Part shown: positions 1 through 6,610 of the stretch, in pieces
Layout of the letters: each line of letters starts with the position of its first letter
Position numbering within the stretch: position 1 is the stretch's first letter
Assembly: GCA_964483375.1 (NCBI GenBank)
Contig: CAZABJ010000072.1
Location: 1-10,542 of the forward strand
Length of the DNA stretch: 10,542 nt
Source: JAUIEH01 sp964483375
GTDB taxonomy: Bacteria; Pseudomonadota; Alphaproteobacteria; Caulobacterales; Maricaulaceae
Direction of reading: 5' to 3'
The notes under the pieces: generated by a model
The model's database searches: none
Told to the model about the DNA's origin: nothing
Seen by the model: the letters and a program-made list of their open reading frames with translations, nothing else
Position numbers and translations under genes: made by a program

Positions 1-789
1 ATCCGTCAGGGTGAGCGTCGGCGCGACGGTGATGGAGTCTCCGGTGTGCACCCCCATCGGGTCGACGTTCTCGATGGCGCAGACGATGATGCAGTTGTCC
101 GCGCGATCGCGCACGACCTCCATCTCGTATTCTTTCCAGCCTAAAACGCTTTCTTCGATGAGAACTTCGCCGACGGGAGACGCCTTCAGCCCGTTTTCGA
201 CGATTTCTTTGAACTCTTCGACGTTGTAACCGATGCCTCCGCCGGTCCCGCCCATAGTGAAGGAAGGACGAATGATGCAGGGAAGTCCAAGGCTCTCACG
301 CGCGATTTCCGCCTCGGCATAGCTTTTCACCGCACGCGAACGCGGGCTTTCTAAGCCGATCTTGTCCATCGCATCGCGGAAGCGCTCACGGTTTTCGGCT
401 TTATCGATGACGTCGGCGCGGGCGCCGATCATCTCCACATTGAACAGGTCGAGCACGCCGCGACGCTCCAATTCGAGCGCGCAATTCAGCGCGGTTTGCC
501 CGCCCATGGTGGGCAAGAGTGCGAACCCGCCCGCCGTCTTGGGCCGCTCCCGGGCGATGACTTTCGCGACGAAATCCGCGGTGATCGGCTCGATATAGGT
601 GGCGTCGGCGATGCCTGGATCGGTCATGATCGTGGCGGGGTTCGAATTCGCCAACACGACCCGGTAGCCTTCTTCGCGCAAAGCTTTGCAGGCCTGAACC
701 CCGGAATAATCGAACTCGCAGGCCTGGCCTATGACGATGGGGCCCGCGCCGATGATCAGGACGGTTTCGATATCGCTGCGTTTCGGCAT
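1..789 (-). CDS. carB: Carbamoyl-phosphate synthase large subunit, N-terminal part (cut by window edge)
   Basis: CarB makes carbamoyl phosphate from bicarbonate, ATP and the ammonia released by CarA, in the cytoplasm, feeding arginine and pyrimidine synthesis. Reading the minus strand from ATG at 789 gives 263 residues open to the edge. Seen: the N-terminal dinucleotide-binding-like motif LIIGAGPIVIGQACEFDYSG (11-30), SNPATIMTD (49-57), LPTMGGQTALNCALE (92-106) and the ATP-grasp segment RPSFTMGGTGGGIGYN (174-189) followed by EVLIEESVLGWKEYEMEVVRD. These are diagnostic of CarB; roughly the first quarter of a usual ~1,070-1,100 residue protein is present. A purine-rich GAGAGG at 799-804, nine bases before the ATG, fits as ribosome binding site. 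A small insertion (KTAGGFA, 84-90) sits between ERP and LLPTMGG, where E. coli has only about three residues. carA is about 4.5 kb away rather than adjacent. The 78-base gap to the upstream HD gene leaves open whether carB has its own promoter. Confidence 0.97.
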   Translation of the reverse strand, partial: MPKRSDIETVLIIGAGPIVIGQACEFDYSGVQACKALREEGYRVVLANSNPATIMTDPGIADATYIEPITADFVAKVIARERPKTAGGFALLPTMGGQTALNCALELERRGVLDLFNVEMIGARADVIDKAENRERFRDAMDKIGLESPRSRAVKSYAEAEIARESLGLPCIIRPSFTMGGTGGGIGYNVEEFKEIVENGLKASPVGEVLIEESVLGWKEYEMEVVRDRADNCIIVCAIENVDPMGVHTGDSITVAPTLTLTD

Positions 790-867
790 AAGCGGGAGCC
801 TCTCGCGGGCAAATTGCGCGCGGTTATAGGGGCGCTCGTGAAGAGGAGCAATGTGCGGGGCAGGCGT

Positions 868-1506
868 TCACCCCGCAGAGTTCAGACGTTCAAGCTCGCG
901 CGCCATGTTCTCGCGGGCCCGTTCTGCGCAACGGCTCTCAAAGAAATCGGTGTGATAGAGCCGGGTGCGCGCGAGTTGGCGCTGCAGAAAATCGCCGCGG
1001 CCGAACGCATAGGTCGCATCGTCATACTGGCCGTACTCGGTCCGGATGTCGTGCGCATAGCGGTCATAGCGCTCGGGCGGGGCGCCGAGAATGGCCATGT
1101 CGGCGTCCAGAAACAGCGCGTCGTCTAAGTTGGCGACGGGGCTGGCGTGGTCGGCGGTGGCCTCGATTAAGCGACCGACCTGAGCGGCGAAGGCCGGATC
1201 GGCGTTAAGCTCCACCAAGGCTTGGCGCGCAAGACGGGCGCTTTCGCGTTCATTGTCGCCCCGAGCGGTGTCGTAGATCACGTCATGAAACCAGCCGGCC
1301 ATCGCCGCCTTGCTTTGGTCGGAAAGCTTGTCCCGCACGTCATCAAGCGCGTCGAAGACTTCGCGCAAATGCTCAAGCGTGTGATAGCGACGGTGCGGTT
1401 CGCTATGGGCGCGCTCAACCGTCCCCCGCCAACGCTCTGCAGCGGCTTCGGACGCTCCCAGGGCGGCGCAATCGGCCCGCCATCGCATAACCAAATCGGC
1501 GCTCAT
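868..1506 (-). CDS. Predicted metal-dependent HD-superfamily phosphohydrolase (COG4339-like)
   Basis: A 212-residue soluble protein with HD-type metal ligands: RRYHTLEHLREVF (39-51; His42, His46), WFHDVIYD (72-79; His74-Asp75), DNERESA (84-90) and LDADMAILG (133-141; Asp134, Asp136). This arrangement matches the family annotated as predicted metal-dependent HD phosphohydrolase, COG4339, sometimes mislabelled 'NMDA receptor subunit' in databases. The family's substrate is not known to me, so only a metal-dependent phosphohydrolase activity is inferred. The ATG at 1506 is preferred because it overlaps the stop of the upstream gene as ATGA, a typical translational coupling. A GTG at 1515 would add three residues. 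It lies between the unknown gene at 1503-1901 and carB, all on one strand, so the first two are almost certainly cotranscribed and carB may be. Nothing looks broken. Confidence 0.85.
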   Translation of the reverse strand: MSADLVMRWRADCAALGASEAAAERWRGTVERAHSEPHRRYHTLEHLREVFDALDDVRDKLSDQSKAAMAGWFHDVIYDTARGDNERESARLARQALVELNADPAFAAQVGRLIEATADHASPVANLDDALFLDADMAILGAPPERYDRYAHDIRTEYGQYDDATYAFGRGDFLQRQLARTRLYHTDFFESRCAERARENMARELERLNSAG

Positions 1507-1901
1507 AGCGGCCACCGTTCTTCGATGCGCGTCTTAAGCGCCTCGAGCCAATCGCCCGACTGGGCCGCCCCGCCGACCAAATCGTGATGTGCGTCCGACA
1601 AGCGAGCCCATCCCGAAGAGGAAGGCACCGGCCCGCCCTCGGTTCGCAGTAGGTCCGCGTCTCGGGTCAAGCGCTCGATCCCGGCGTTGACGCGTTCCCA
1701 GCCTAAGGCGTCAGGATCCGCGCCGGGCCCCAAAAACACGCCCATCAGATTAGGATACCGATCCCACCACTCGGTCGCGAGCGATTGCGGCGTGGTTTCC
1801 AGCGGACGCAGATCGACGATGACGGAATCATAATCGAGCGCAGCGCAGAGGAGCAGCGCCAGCAATGCCGTTTCGAGCGTGGCGGACTGGGGTTCCGACA
1901 T
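1503..1901 (-). CDS. Hypothetical protein, 132 residues, coupled to the HD phosphohydrolase
   Basis: I do not recognise this protein. It has an N-terminal hydrophobic helix-like stretch, ETALLALLLCAALDYDSVIVD (10-30), too short and too acidic at its end for a confident membrane segment. A Trp/Tyr-bearing segment EWWDRYPNLMGVFLGPGADP (44-63) follows, then a charged helical region and a C-terminal motif WARLSDAHHDLVGG (98-111). No signal peptide or known catalytic motif is evident. The case for a real gene is the ATG at 1901, uninterrupted GC-rich coding in step with its neighbours, and the four-base ATGA overlap with the downstream HD gene, which suggests a functional partnership or at least co-regulation. 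The ribosome binding site is weak (a TGGGG just before the ATG), so the start is less certain than the reading frame. The 102-base gap upstream, with a palindrome at 1962-1975, may hold its promoter. Confidence 0.7.
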   Translation of the reverse strand: MSEPQSATLETALLALLLCAALDYDSVIVDLRPLETTPQSLATEWWDRYPNLMGVFLGPGADPDALGWERVNAGIERLTRDADLLRTEGGPVPSSSGWARLSDAHHDLVGGAAQSGDWLEALKTRIEERWPL

Positions 1902-1961
1902 GGCCCCAACGCTAGCCCAACCGTGCGACGGTGTTACGACGAAAATCGCGCGAATGTCGCT

Positions 1962-1975
1962 GAAACGCGCGTTTC
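1962..1975. repeat. 14-base perfect palindrome in the gap between the subtilase and the hypothetical gene
   Basis: GAAACGCGCGTTTC is its own reverse complement. It lies 28 bases past the subtilase stop and about 60 bases before the ATG of the next minus-strand gene. It could be a dimeric repressor site for the 1503-1901 gene, or form a small hairpin with five-base arms. No T-tract follows on the minus strand, so a classical intrinsic terminator is not supported. Confidence 0.4.
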
Positions 1976-2003
1976 GCTGTGAGCGATCAGGAGGGGCGCC
2001 AGC

Positions 2004-4241
2004 TTAGCGCGTCAACCGCATCCCGACCCACAGGGCGCCTTCGGCGTCGGCGCCGGCGACATGGCCGGGCTCGGAGGTCACGCGCGCGGCGACGGTCGTC
2101 CAAGCGCTGTCGGCCAGGCGCAGACGAACCGAGCCCTCCAAGTTCACTTCGCGGCCTGACGGGGTGAGCGGCGCATCGCGGGTCTCAAAAATAGAGACCC
2201 CGCGTGCGGTCACCGCCACGGGCGCGTCAAACCGCACCGCGCCGGATTCCGCCCGGGGCGGCTGGGACAGCGAAAGCCCCACCGACCCGCCGTCAAAGGC
2301 GCGCTCAGCGCCGACGCGCCAAGCGGACGCCGCCGGCGCTTCGGTGATTTCCAGGTAACCCGGCGCAGCGATGTCGGTTTGAGCGAGCTCCGCTCGGGCG
2401 CCCACCCGCCAGCCTGCGCCCATCTCTGCGGCCACCATCATGGCGGTGAAGCTCGAGCGGGCTTCGTCCTGCCCGCCGAAACGCGCAGCGAGCGGGGAGC
2501 CCAAGGCGGCGTCGCGCTCACGGGCGGTCCCCGCCTCGAACCCGGCGGTGACGGGGCCGAAGCGGCGTTCGACGCTGGCGGCGTCATAGCCTGCGCCATG
2601 TTCGTCGCGCGCCGCACGCACGCCGACCCGCCAGACCCCGGCGCGCAGTTGAACGGCGGTCCAATCGGCGCCGGGGGCGAGGCCCGCGAAGCCGTTCGCC
2701 GGCGCTGCAAGCACGCCGGCGCCGGGCGCATCGCCGATATCGGGGGCGGAGAACCCACGCCCGGCCGAAAAGGCGAGCCGTCCCATCTCCGCGTTGACGC
2801 GCAATTCGGGCGTTACGGCGCGGTCAGTGACGAGATTGGCGAGCGGCAGCGTGGCGTCTTCAGGCGCGCGAATGGCCGCGGCGCCGAAGGCGGTCCGGGC
2901 GGCGCGGGCGTCCAGACGCTGACCGGCGGCGGCCGCCTCGAAGGCCCCCGCCGCATTCGTCGCACCTTGCGCCTGGGCGGGGGAGAACGCGAAACCGCGG
3001 CCGTACTCATCGCGAATGACGACGTCGTCCAGCGCGCCTGAGTGCCACGCCCAGTCCCCAAACGCGCCCGACGGCGGCGCCAGAGCAACCGCGACGGGAG
3101 CGACGCCCCCGTTCGAACCGCCCACCGAGAGCGACGTCAGACCATAGGGCTGAAACAGGCGACCGACATTCAAAACGCCCGCGCCGGTGGCGTCGTCCAC
3201 GCCGGGCTCGCCCGCGTCATCGGCGGTGGCGAGCAGAAGTTCAAGCGCTTGCTCGGGCAGCAGATATGGGAAGGCCTCCAACGTCAGCGCCAGCGCGCCG
3301 GCCACATGCGGCGCGGCGAAGGAGGTGCCCGCAAGGCCGTTCGCGTAGCAGGTGTCGCCGCCTTCGCAGACCGGATCGAAATCGACGGGCACGGTCGAGG
3401 TCAGCCCCTCGCCCGGCGCCAGCACATAGTATCCGCCCACCCCGCCTGCGACGTTGGAGAAGGAGGAGACCTCCCCGTTCTCATCAACCGCGCCGACCGC
3501 GACGGCGCGGAACAATGCGTTGTCCCCGCCCGCGAAATTCGCCGGCGCGGAAGGGGTGTCCAAACCGGAGTTTCCTGCCGCCGCCACAATGAGAACGCCT
3601 GACTGCACGGCGCGCTCCAGCGCCGCGGTCACCAACGGGTCCGCCTCGGTGTCCCCGCCCAGCGATATGTTGATGATGCGCGCGCCGTTGTCGACGGCGT
3701 AGTCGATGGCTTCGGCGAGATCGGGACCTTCGAACAAGCAGTTCTCAGGACATCCGCCCAGCCTATCGCTGTCGGCGCGGATGGAGAGGATGTCCGCGCC
3801 AGGGGCGACGCCGTGCATGCCGAAGCCGTCGCGAGAGGCTGCGATGATGCCGGCCACGACGGTGCCGTGATATTGACCGTCTCCGTAGTGATTGCGCTCG
3901 GAGATGATGTCGGTGATCCCCGGCGCGAGCTGATCGTGGAACTCGCGGTTGCGCACGTCGACGCCGGTGTCGATGACCGCCACGGTGACGCCTTCCCCGG
4001 TGGCGCCCAGCGCGTAGGCGGTCGAAGCGCCGATCATGTCCAGGGAGTAGTCCCGCAGATATTCCGCGTCTTCGAAGTCGGAGGGCGAAGGCGGCGGGGG
4101 CGGCGGCGGGCTTGTCGGCGTTGTGGTGATTGGAGCGGGCGCGCTGGCGGTTCCAGCGCTGCCTGATCCGCCGCCTGCGCAAGCGGAAACCGCCGCCGCT
4201 GCTAGGGTCGCCGTCAACGCCGCGGTCCGTCTCGCGCGCAT
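2004..4241 (-). CDS. S8 family (subtilisin-like) serine protease, lipoprotein type with beta-rich C-terminal domain
   Basis: A 745-residue exported serine endopeptidase. Seen: a signal peptide ending in the lipobox VSAC (Cys21); a low-complexity Ala/Ser/Pro linker with seven prolines (45-51); then the subtilase domain (about 60-365). The catalytic triad is Asp91 in VAVIDTGVD, His125 in HGTVVAGI and Ser307 in GTSFAAPHVAGALAL, with the oxyanion Asn224 in AAAGNSG. Cys164/168 and Cys292/298 could form two disulfides, fitting life outside the cytoplasm. Residues about 480-745 alternate short beta-like strands and contain ARFGGQDEARSSF, LSLSQPPRAESG and PLTPSGREVNLEG. From memory, these resemble C-terminal domains of sphingomonad and hyphomonad S8 proteases, often called autotransporter-like. 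Lipid anchoring plus a possible outer-membrane domain recalls Neisseria NalP. The last residues (LWVGMRLTR) do not end in the usual aromatic of outer-membrane barrels, so autotransport is only an inference. AGGAGG at 4248-4253, six bases before the ATG, supports the start. It is divergent from the channel gene. Confidence 0.93.
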   Translation of the reverse strand: MRARRTAALTATLAAAAVSACAGGGSGSAGTASAPAPITTTPTSPPPPPPPSPSDFEDAEYLRDYSLDMIGASTAYALGATGEGVTVAVIDTGVDVRNREFHDQLAPGITDIISERNHYGDGQYHGTVVAGIIAASRDGFGMHGVAPGADILSIRADSDRLGGCPENCLFEGPDLAEAIDYAVDNGARIINISLGGDTEADPLVTAALERAVQSGVLIVAAAGNSGLDTPSAPANFAGGDNALFRAVAVGAVDENGEVSSFSNVAGGVGGYYVLAPGEGLTSTVPVDFDPVCEGGDTCYANGLAGTSFAAPHVAGALALTLEAFPYLLPEQALELLLATADDAGEPGVDDATGAGVLNVGRLFQPYGLTSLSVGGSNGGVAPVAVALAPPSGAFGDWAWHSGALDDVVIRDEYGRGFAFSPAQAQGATNAAGAFEAAAAGQRLDARAARTAFGAAAIRAPEDATLPLANLVTDRAVTPELRVNAEMGRLAFSAGRGFSAPDIGDAPGAGVLAAPANGFAGLAPGADWTAVQLRAGVWRVGVRAARDEHGAGYDAASVERRFGPVTAGFEAGTARERDAALGSPLAARFGGQDEARSSFTAMMVAAEMGAGWRVGARAELAQTDIAAPGYLEITEAPAASAWRVGAERAFDGGSVGLSLSQPPRAESGAVRFDAPVAVTARGVSIFETRDAPLTPSGREVNLEGSVRLRLADSAWTTVAARVTSEPGHVAGADAEGALWVGMRLTR

Positions 4242-4247
4242 GCCTCG

Positions 4248-4253
4248 CCTCCT
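4248..4253 (-). promoter_or_regulatory. Strong ribosome binding site of the S8 protease
   Basis: The minus strand reads AGGAGG six bases before the ATG at 4241, a full match to the core Shine-Dalgarno. It fixes the start so that the lipoprotein signal peptide is included. Confidence 0.8.
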
Positions 4254-4374
4254 CGCGCCGCCCGTGCCGTCTTGGAAAGGGCGGATTAAGCCTATCGAGC
4301 GTTAGTCATGACGCGGAAAGGTTGAGGAAAGCATAGCGCCCCGACGCGATTAGCCGGTACGTTGGGTGCGGTTG

Positions 4375-4392
4375 CGTTGGTAACACCAAACG
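4375..4392. repeat. Imperfect inverted repeat just upstream of the channel gene
   Basis: CGTTGGTAACACCAAACG contains TTGGT (4377-4381) and ACCAA (4385-4389) around a three-base centre, with CG ends that pair if one A is bulged. It ends 12 bases before the channel start, inside the 163-base divergent promoter region. Its size and place suit a repressor or activator site, but no regulator is identified. No convincing -35/-10 pair was found in this region for either gene. Confidence 0.35.
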
Positions 4393-4404
4393 GTAGCGTG
4401 CTTT

Positions 4405-5121
4405 GTGAGCTGGAAGCGGAGAGGGGCAGAGGCGCTAAGGCGGGCCGCCGACGCGGTTTCGGCCGGGGCGCGCTGGGTCGGCGAACGCGGCTTCCGTGCC
4501 GGGGCGGCGGTTTGGCGGTGGGCCAAGCAAAACGCCGCGAAGCTATGGCAGCGTAACGCGAGGCTTTGGAAGCGTATATCACACGGACCAGTATTGCTCG
4601 ATCCGTTTTGGGTCATCGTGACTTATCTTGTGATCATTTTACCGCTTCTCGGATCGCGCGCCTTTCCCGATTTTCTCGCCTTTCGCGTTCTGTCTGGTGA
4701 TCAATCGAGAACGCTGCAACCCGTTGACGATACGGAATTGGTCCTGGTCGGCTTTGCGACCTGGGCGTTGTTGCTTCTGATCTGTCTATATCTCAAAGGC
4801 AGAAAAGGCGATTCGAACGCTGTTCTCGCCGCATTGGTGCAAACGGTCATCGTCACAGTTTCGCATTTGGTCTTGGCGGCGCTTTTGTACATGCGTTCGG
4901 CGGCGCAGGCCGATGAATGCTCGGCGATGCCGACGACATTTCCAGAAGCGTTCTACTATTCAGTCGTTACGTGGACGACCTTGGGCTATGGGGATTACCA
5001 GCCCTGTCGCGATTTTCAGCTTTTTGCGGCGAACGAAGCCATGCTGGGATACGCCGTCATCGGGCTTATGGTCGCGTTATTGATTGAAATCTTGGAATTT
5101 GGAAAAAAGACTGCAGGGTGA
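4405..5121 (+). CDS. Small potassium-channel-like membrane protein (ion channel pore domain)
   Basis: A 238-residue inner-membrane protein with a K+-channel signature filter, TTLGYGD (191-197). Seen in order: a 60-residue basic, Trp/Arg-rich, probably amphipathic N-terminal region; hydrophobic segments at about 69-83, 111-130 and 141-163; the pore helix and filter (178-200, starting TFPEAFYYSVVTWTTLGYGD); and a last segment at 213-230. This fits the two-helix pore family (Ion_trans_2) with two extra N-terminal spans and no RCK/TrkA-N nucleotide-sensing domain. Predicted role: K+ conductance, with gating unknown. Cys172 and Cys201 flank the pore helix and filter on the same side and could form a disulfide. 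The start is GTG at 4405 without a clear Shine-Dalgarno; an in-frame TAA at 4381 rules out a long extension, but a later start is possible. The second half is visibly less GC-rich than the neighbours. It is divergent from the S8 protease and convergent with the 36-residue membrane gene. Confidence 0.85.
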   Translation: MSWKRRGAEALRRAADAVSAGARWVGERGFRAGAAVWRWAKQNAAKLWQRNARLWKRISHGPVLLDPFWVIVTYLVIILPLLGSRAFPDFLAFRVLSGDQSRTLQPVDDTELVLVGFATWALLLLICLYLKGRKGDSNAVLAALVQTVIVTVSHLVLAALLYMRSAAQADECSAMPTTFPEAFYYSVVTWTTLGYGDYQPCRDFQLFAANEAMLGYAVIGLMVALLIEILEFGKKTAG

Positions 5122-5140
5122 GGCGCAGCGCAAGCGCGCC
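5122..5140. other. GC-rich imperfect hairpin between convergent genes
   Basis: GGCGCAGCGCAAGCGCGCC can fold with outer GGC/GCC pairs and an inner GCG-CAAG-CGC stem-loop. It lies just after the channel stop and six bases beyond the small membrane gene's stop, where a shared terminator would be expected. Neither strand has a T-tract directly after the stem; a T-run on the minus strand (5103-5108) begins 13 bases past it. Terminator function is therefore only possible. Confidence 0.25.
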
Positions 5141-5145
5141 GCGGC

Positions 5146-5256
5146 TTATGAGAACCAAGCCGCGACAGCGCCGCCGATCACGACAGTGGTGAGCAAGGTC
5201 GAGATGATATTCACGCTCGGCCAGCTGTTGAGGATCTGGATAATCCGTACCGACAT
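5146..5256 (-). CDS. 36-residue single-span membrane protein, unrecognised
   Basis: The minus strand from ATG at 5256 to TAA at 5146-5148 encodes 36 residues. The N-terminal part (MSVRIIQILNSWPS) looks like a short amphipathic helix, followed by one hydrophobic span at about 15-35 (VNIISTLLTTVVIGGAVAAW). There is one basic residue (Arg4) and no acidic residue. Evidence that it is real: AAAGGAGG five bases before the ATG, the strongest ribosome binding site in the window; a promoter-like pair upstream (TTGATT, 16 bases, TATTAT); and an in-frame TAG nine codons before the ATG, so it is not a fragment of a longer frame. Such peptides include small membrane-complex subunits, stress peptides and type I toxins; I cannot tell which. 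It lies just downstream of carA on the same strand, 3' ends facing the channel gene. It would be missed by most gene finders because of length. Confidence 0.7.
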   Translation of the reverse strand: MSVRIIQILNSWPSVNIISTLLTTVVIGGAVAAWFS

Positions 5257-5261
5257 ATAAA

Positions 5262-5269
5262 CCTCCTTT
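5262..5269 (-). promoter_or_regulatory. Near-perfect Shine-Dalgarno of the 36-residue membrane protein
   Basis: The minus strand reads AAAGGAGG followed by TTTAT and then ATG. It pairs almost fully with the 16S rRNA 3' end at ideal spacing. It stands out against the weak sites of most neighbouring genes and is the main reason to accept this very short frame as translated. Confidence 0.75.
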
Positions 5270-5288
5270 GTTATTATTACCTATGGTC

Positions 5289-5316
5289 ATAATACCGTAA
5301 CAATCGAAAAAATCAA
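5289..5316 (-). promoter_or_regulatory. Candidate sigma-70 promoter for the 36-residue membrane protein
   Basis: On the minus strand, TTGATT (5316-5311) and TATTAT (5294-5289) are separated by 16 bases, in an AT-rich patch unusual for this window. They match the consensus at four of six and five of six positions. A start near 5282 would leave a leader of roughly 25 bases containing the Shine-Dalgarno. The -35 overlaps the carA stop codon, so readthrough from carA is also possible. Confidence 0.5.
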
Positions 5317-6494
5317 GAGTTTTCACCGGTTTGCTCAGTCATGAGCGTTGCAAATCGGCGGAAAACCTCCAAAGCGTCGCGCGGGCCGGGGCTGGCTTCG
5401 GGGTGGTGCTGAACCGAAATCACCGGCTTGCCAGGAAGCGCGAGGCCGCAATTCGTGCCGTCAAAGAGCGATGCATGGGTTTCGGCGACGCCTTCGGGCA
5501 GGGTGTCTGCGTCCACCGCGAAGCCGTGGTTCATCGAGACGATCTCCACCTTGCCGGTGGCGTGGTCTTGGACGGGATGGTTCGCCCCATGGTGGCCTTG
5601 GTCCATCTTCACCGTCCGACCGCCCAGGGCGAGAGCCAAAAGTTGGTGTCCCAAGCAAATGCCCAAGAGCGGGACGTTGGCGTCCACGAGCGCCCGGATG
5701 GTCGGAGCCGCCCAAGACGCGGTGGCCGCAGGGTCCCCGGGCCCGTTCGACAACACAACGCCATCGGGGCGCATCGCGAGAATGTCGCGTGGCGCGGTGC
5801 GAGCGGGAACCACGGTGGCGCGCGCGCCGACCGCGGCGAGGCTTCGGGCGATGTTTCGTTTCAGGCCATAGTCGATGACGACCACGTGGAATTTCGGTTC
5901 TGTGAGCGCGCCGACGCCGGCCGGCCAGTCCCAAGCCGTTTCCTCGAGCGAGTAGGCGTTTTCAGTGGTCAGCCGGCTTGCGAGATCCTGGCCTTCTATG
6001 CCCGCCCACGCTTGAGCGCGCGCGGCGAGTGCGTCGGGGTCGATGTCGCCATCCGGGCGATAGGCGATCGCAGCGTGCGGCATGCCGGTTTCGCGAATGC
6101 GCCGGGTGAGTGCGCGGGTGTCGACGCCGGTCACGGCGATGACGCCGCGGCGCTTGAGCCATTCGTCAAAACTGATCGACGCGCGCCAATTTGACGGCGC
6201 GGTGATCGGCGCGCGGAGGACGGCGCCGCGCGCGGCGACCGACGCGGCGGCCGAGGACGCTTCGGTGTCGTCCGGGTTCGCGCCCACATTTCCGATATGC
6301 GGAAACGTGAAACAGATGATTTGGTCAGCGTAAGAGGGGTCGCTCAGGATTTCTTGGTGGCCCGTCATCGCCGTGTTGAAACACAGCTCGCCCACCGCAT
6401 CGCCGGTCGCCCCCGCGCCTTTTCCGAGAAACGTCGAACCGTCGCTGAGTACCAATGCGGCGTCGAATGATTGATTCGGAGCAAAGATCACCAT
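5313..6494 (-). CDS. carA: Carbamoyl-phosphate synthase small (glutaminase) subunit
   Basis: CarA hydrolyses glutamine and passes ammonia to CarB for carbamoyl phosphate synthesis. The 393-residue length is close to the usual ~380-400. Seen: the N-terminal CarA domain with GELCFNTAMTGHQEILSDPS (35-54) and FTFPHIGNVGAN (62-73), then VTGVDTRALTRRIRETG (121-137); a class I glutamine amidotransferase domain from about 203 with VLSNGPGDP (247-255); nucleophile Cys280 in GICLGHQ; and catalytic His364 and Glu366 in QHHPEASPGP (362-371), equivalent to E. coli Cys269, His353 and Glu355. The ATG at 6494 is chosen because conserved CarA sequence begins at once. The frame stays open for 113 more codons upstream, but that stretch is not CarA-like and overlaps the divergent yqeY-like gene. 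The ribosome binding site is weak. It faces away from yqeY-dnaG-rpoD, and carB lies about 4.5 kb downstream on the same strand. Confidence 0.97.
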   Translation of the reverse strand: MVIFAPNQSFDAALVLSDGSTFLGKGAGATGDAVGELCFNTAMTGHQEILSDPSYADQIICFTFPHIGNVGANPDDTEASSAAASVAARGAVLRAPITAPSNWRASISFDEWLKRRGVIAVTGVDTRALTRRIRETGMPHAAIAYRPDGDIDPDALAARAQAWAGIEGQDLASRLTTENAYSLEETAWDWPAGVGALTEPKFHVVVIDYGLKRNIARSLAAVGARATVVPARTAPRDILAMRPDGVVLSNGPGDPAATASWAAPTIRALVDANVPLLGICLGHQLLALALGGRTVKMDQGHHGANHPVQDHATGKVEIVSMNHGFAVDADTLPEGVAETHASLFDGTNCGLALPGKPVISVQHHPEASPGPRDALEVFRRFATLMTEQTGENS

Positions 6495-6610
6495 AGATAC
6501 CGCATCCGTTGGGTTGGGCCCGGGGGGTGTCGCTGCACAGCATGACGCTGAGGCGGTGGCAAGTCCCGGTTCGGTGGGTTGAGACGAAAGAGTTTTGCGC
6601 TCCGGCGCGA

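Noticed and set aside
2379..3041. A 220-residue plus-strand frame inside the protease region
   Set aside because: It is antisense to the C-terminal half of the S8 protease and shows the Gly/Arg-rich composition of a shadow frame.
5122..5140. A confident intrinsic terminator between the channel and the small membrane gene
   Set aside because: The hairpin is imperfect and no T-tract follows it directly on either strand, so it is kept only as a possible structure.
5066..5326. An 86-residue minus-strand frame covering the small membrane gene region
   Set aside because: It overlaps the ends of carA and the channel and has no ribosome binding site at its own start. The strong AAAGGAGG serves the 36-residue frame in a different reading phase.
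5331..6194. A 287-residue plus-strand open frame
   Set aside because: It is antisense to carA and made of low-information Arg/Gly/Val-rich sequence with no recognisable motif.
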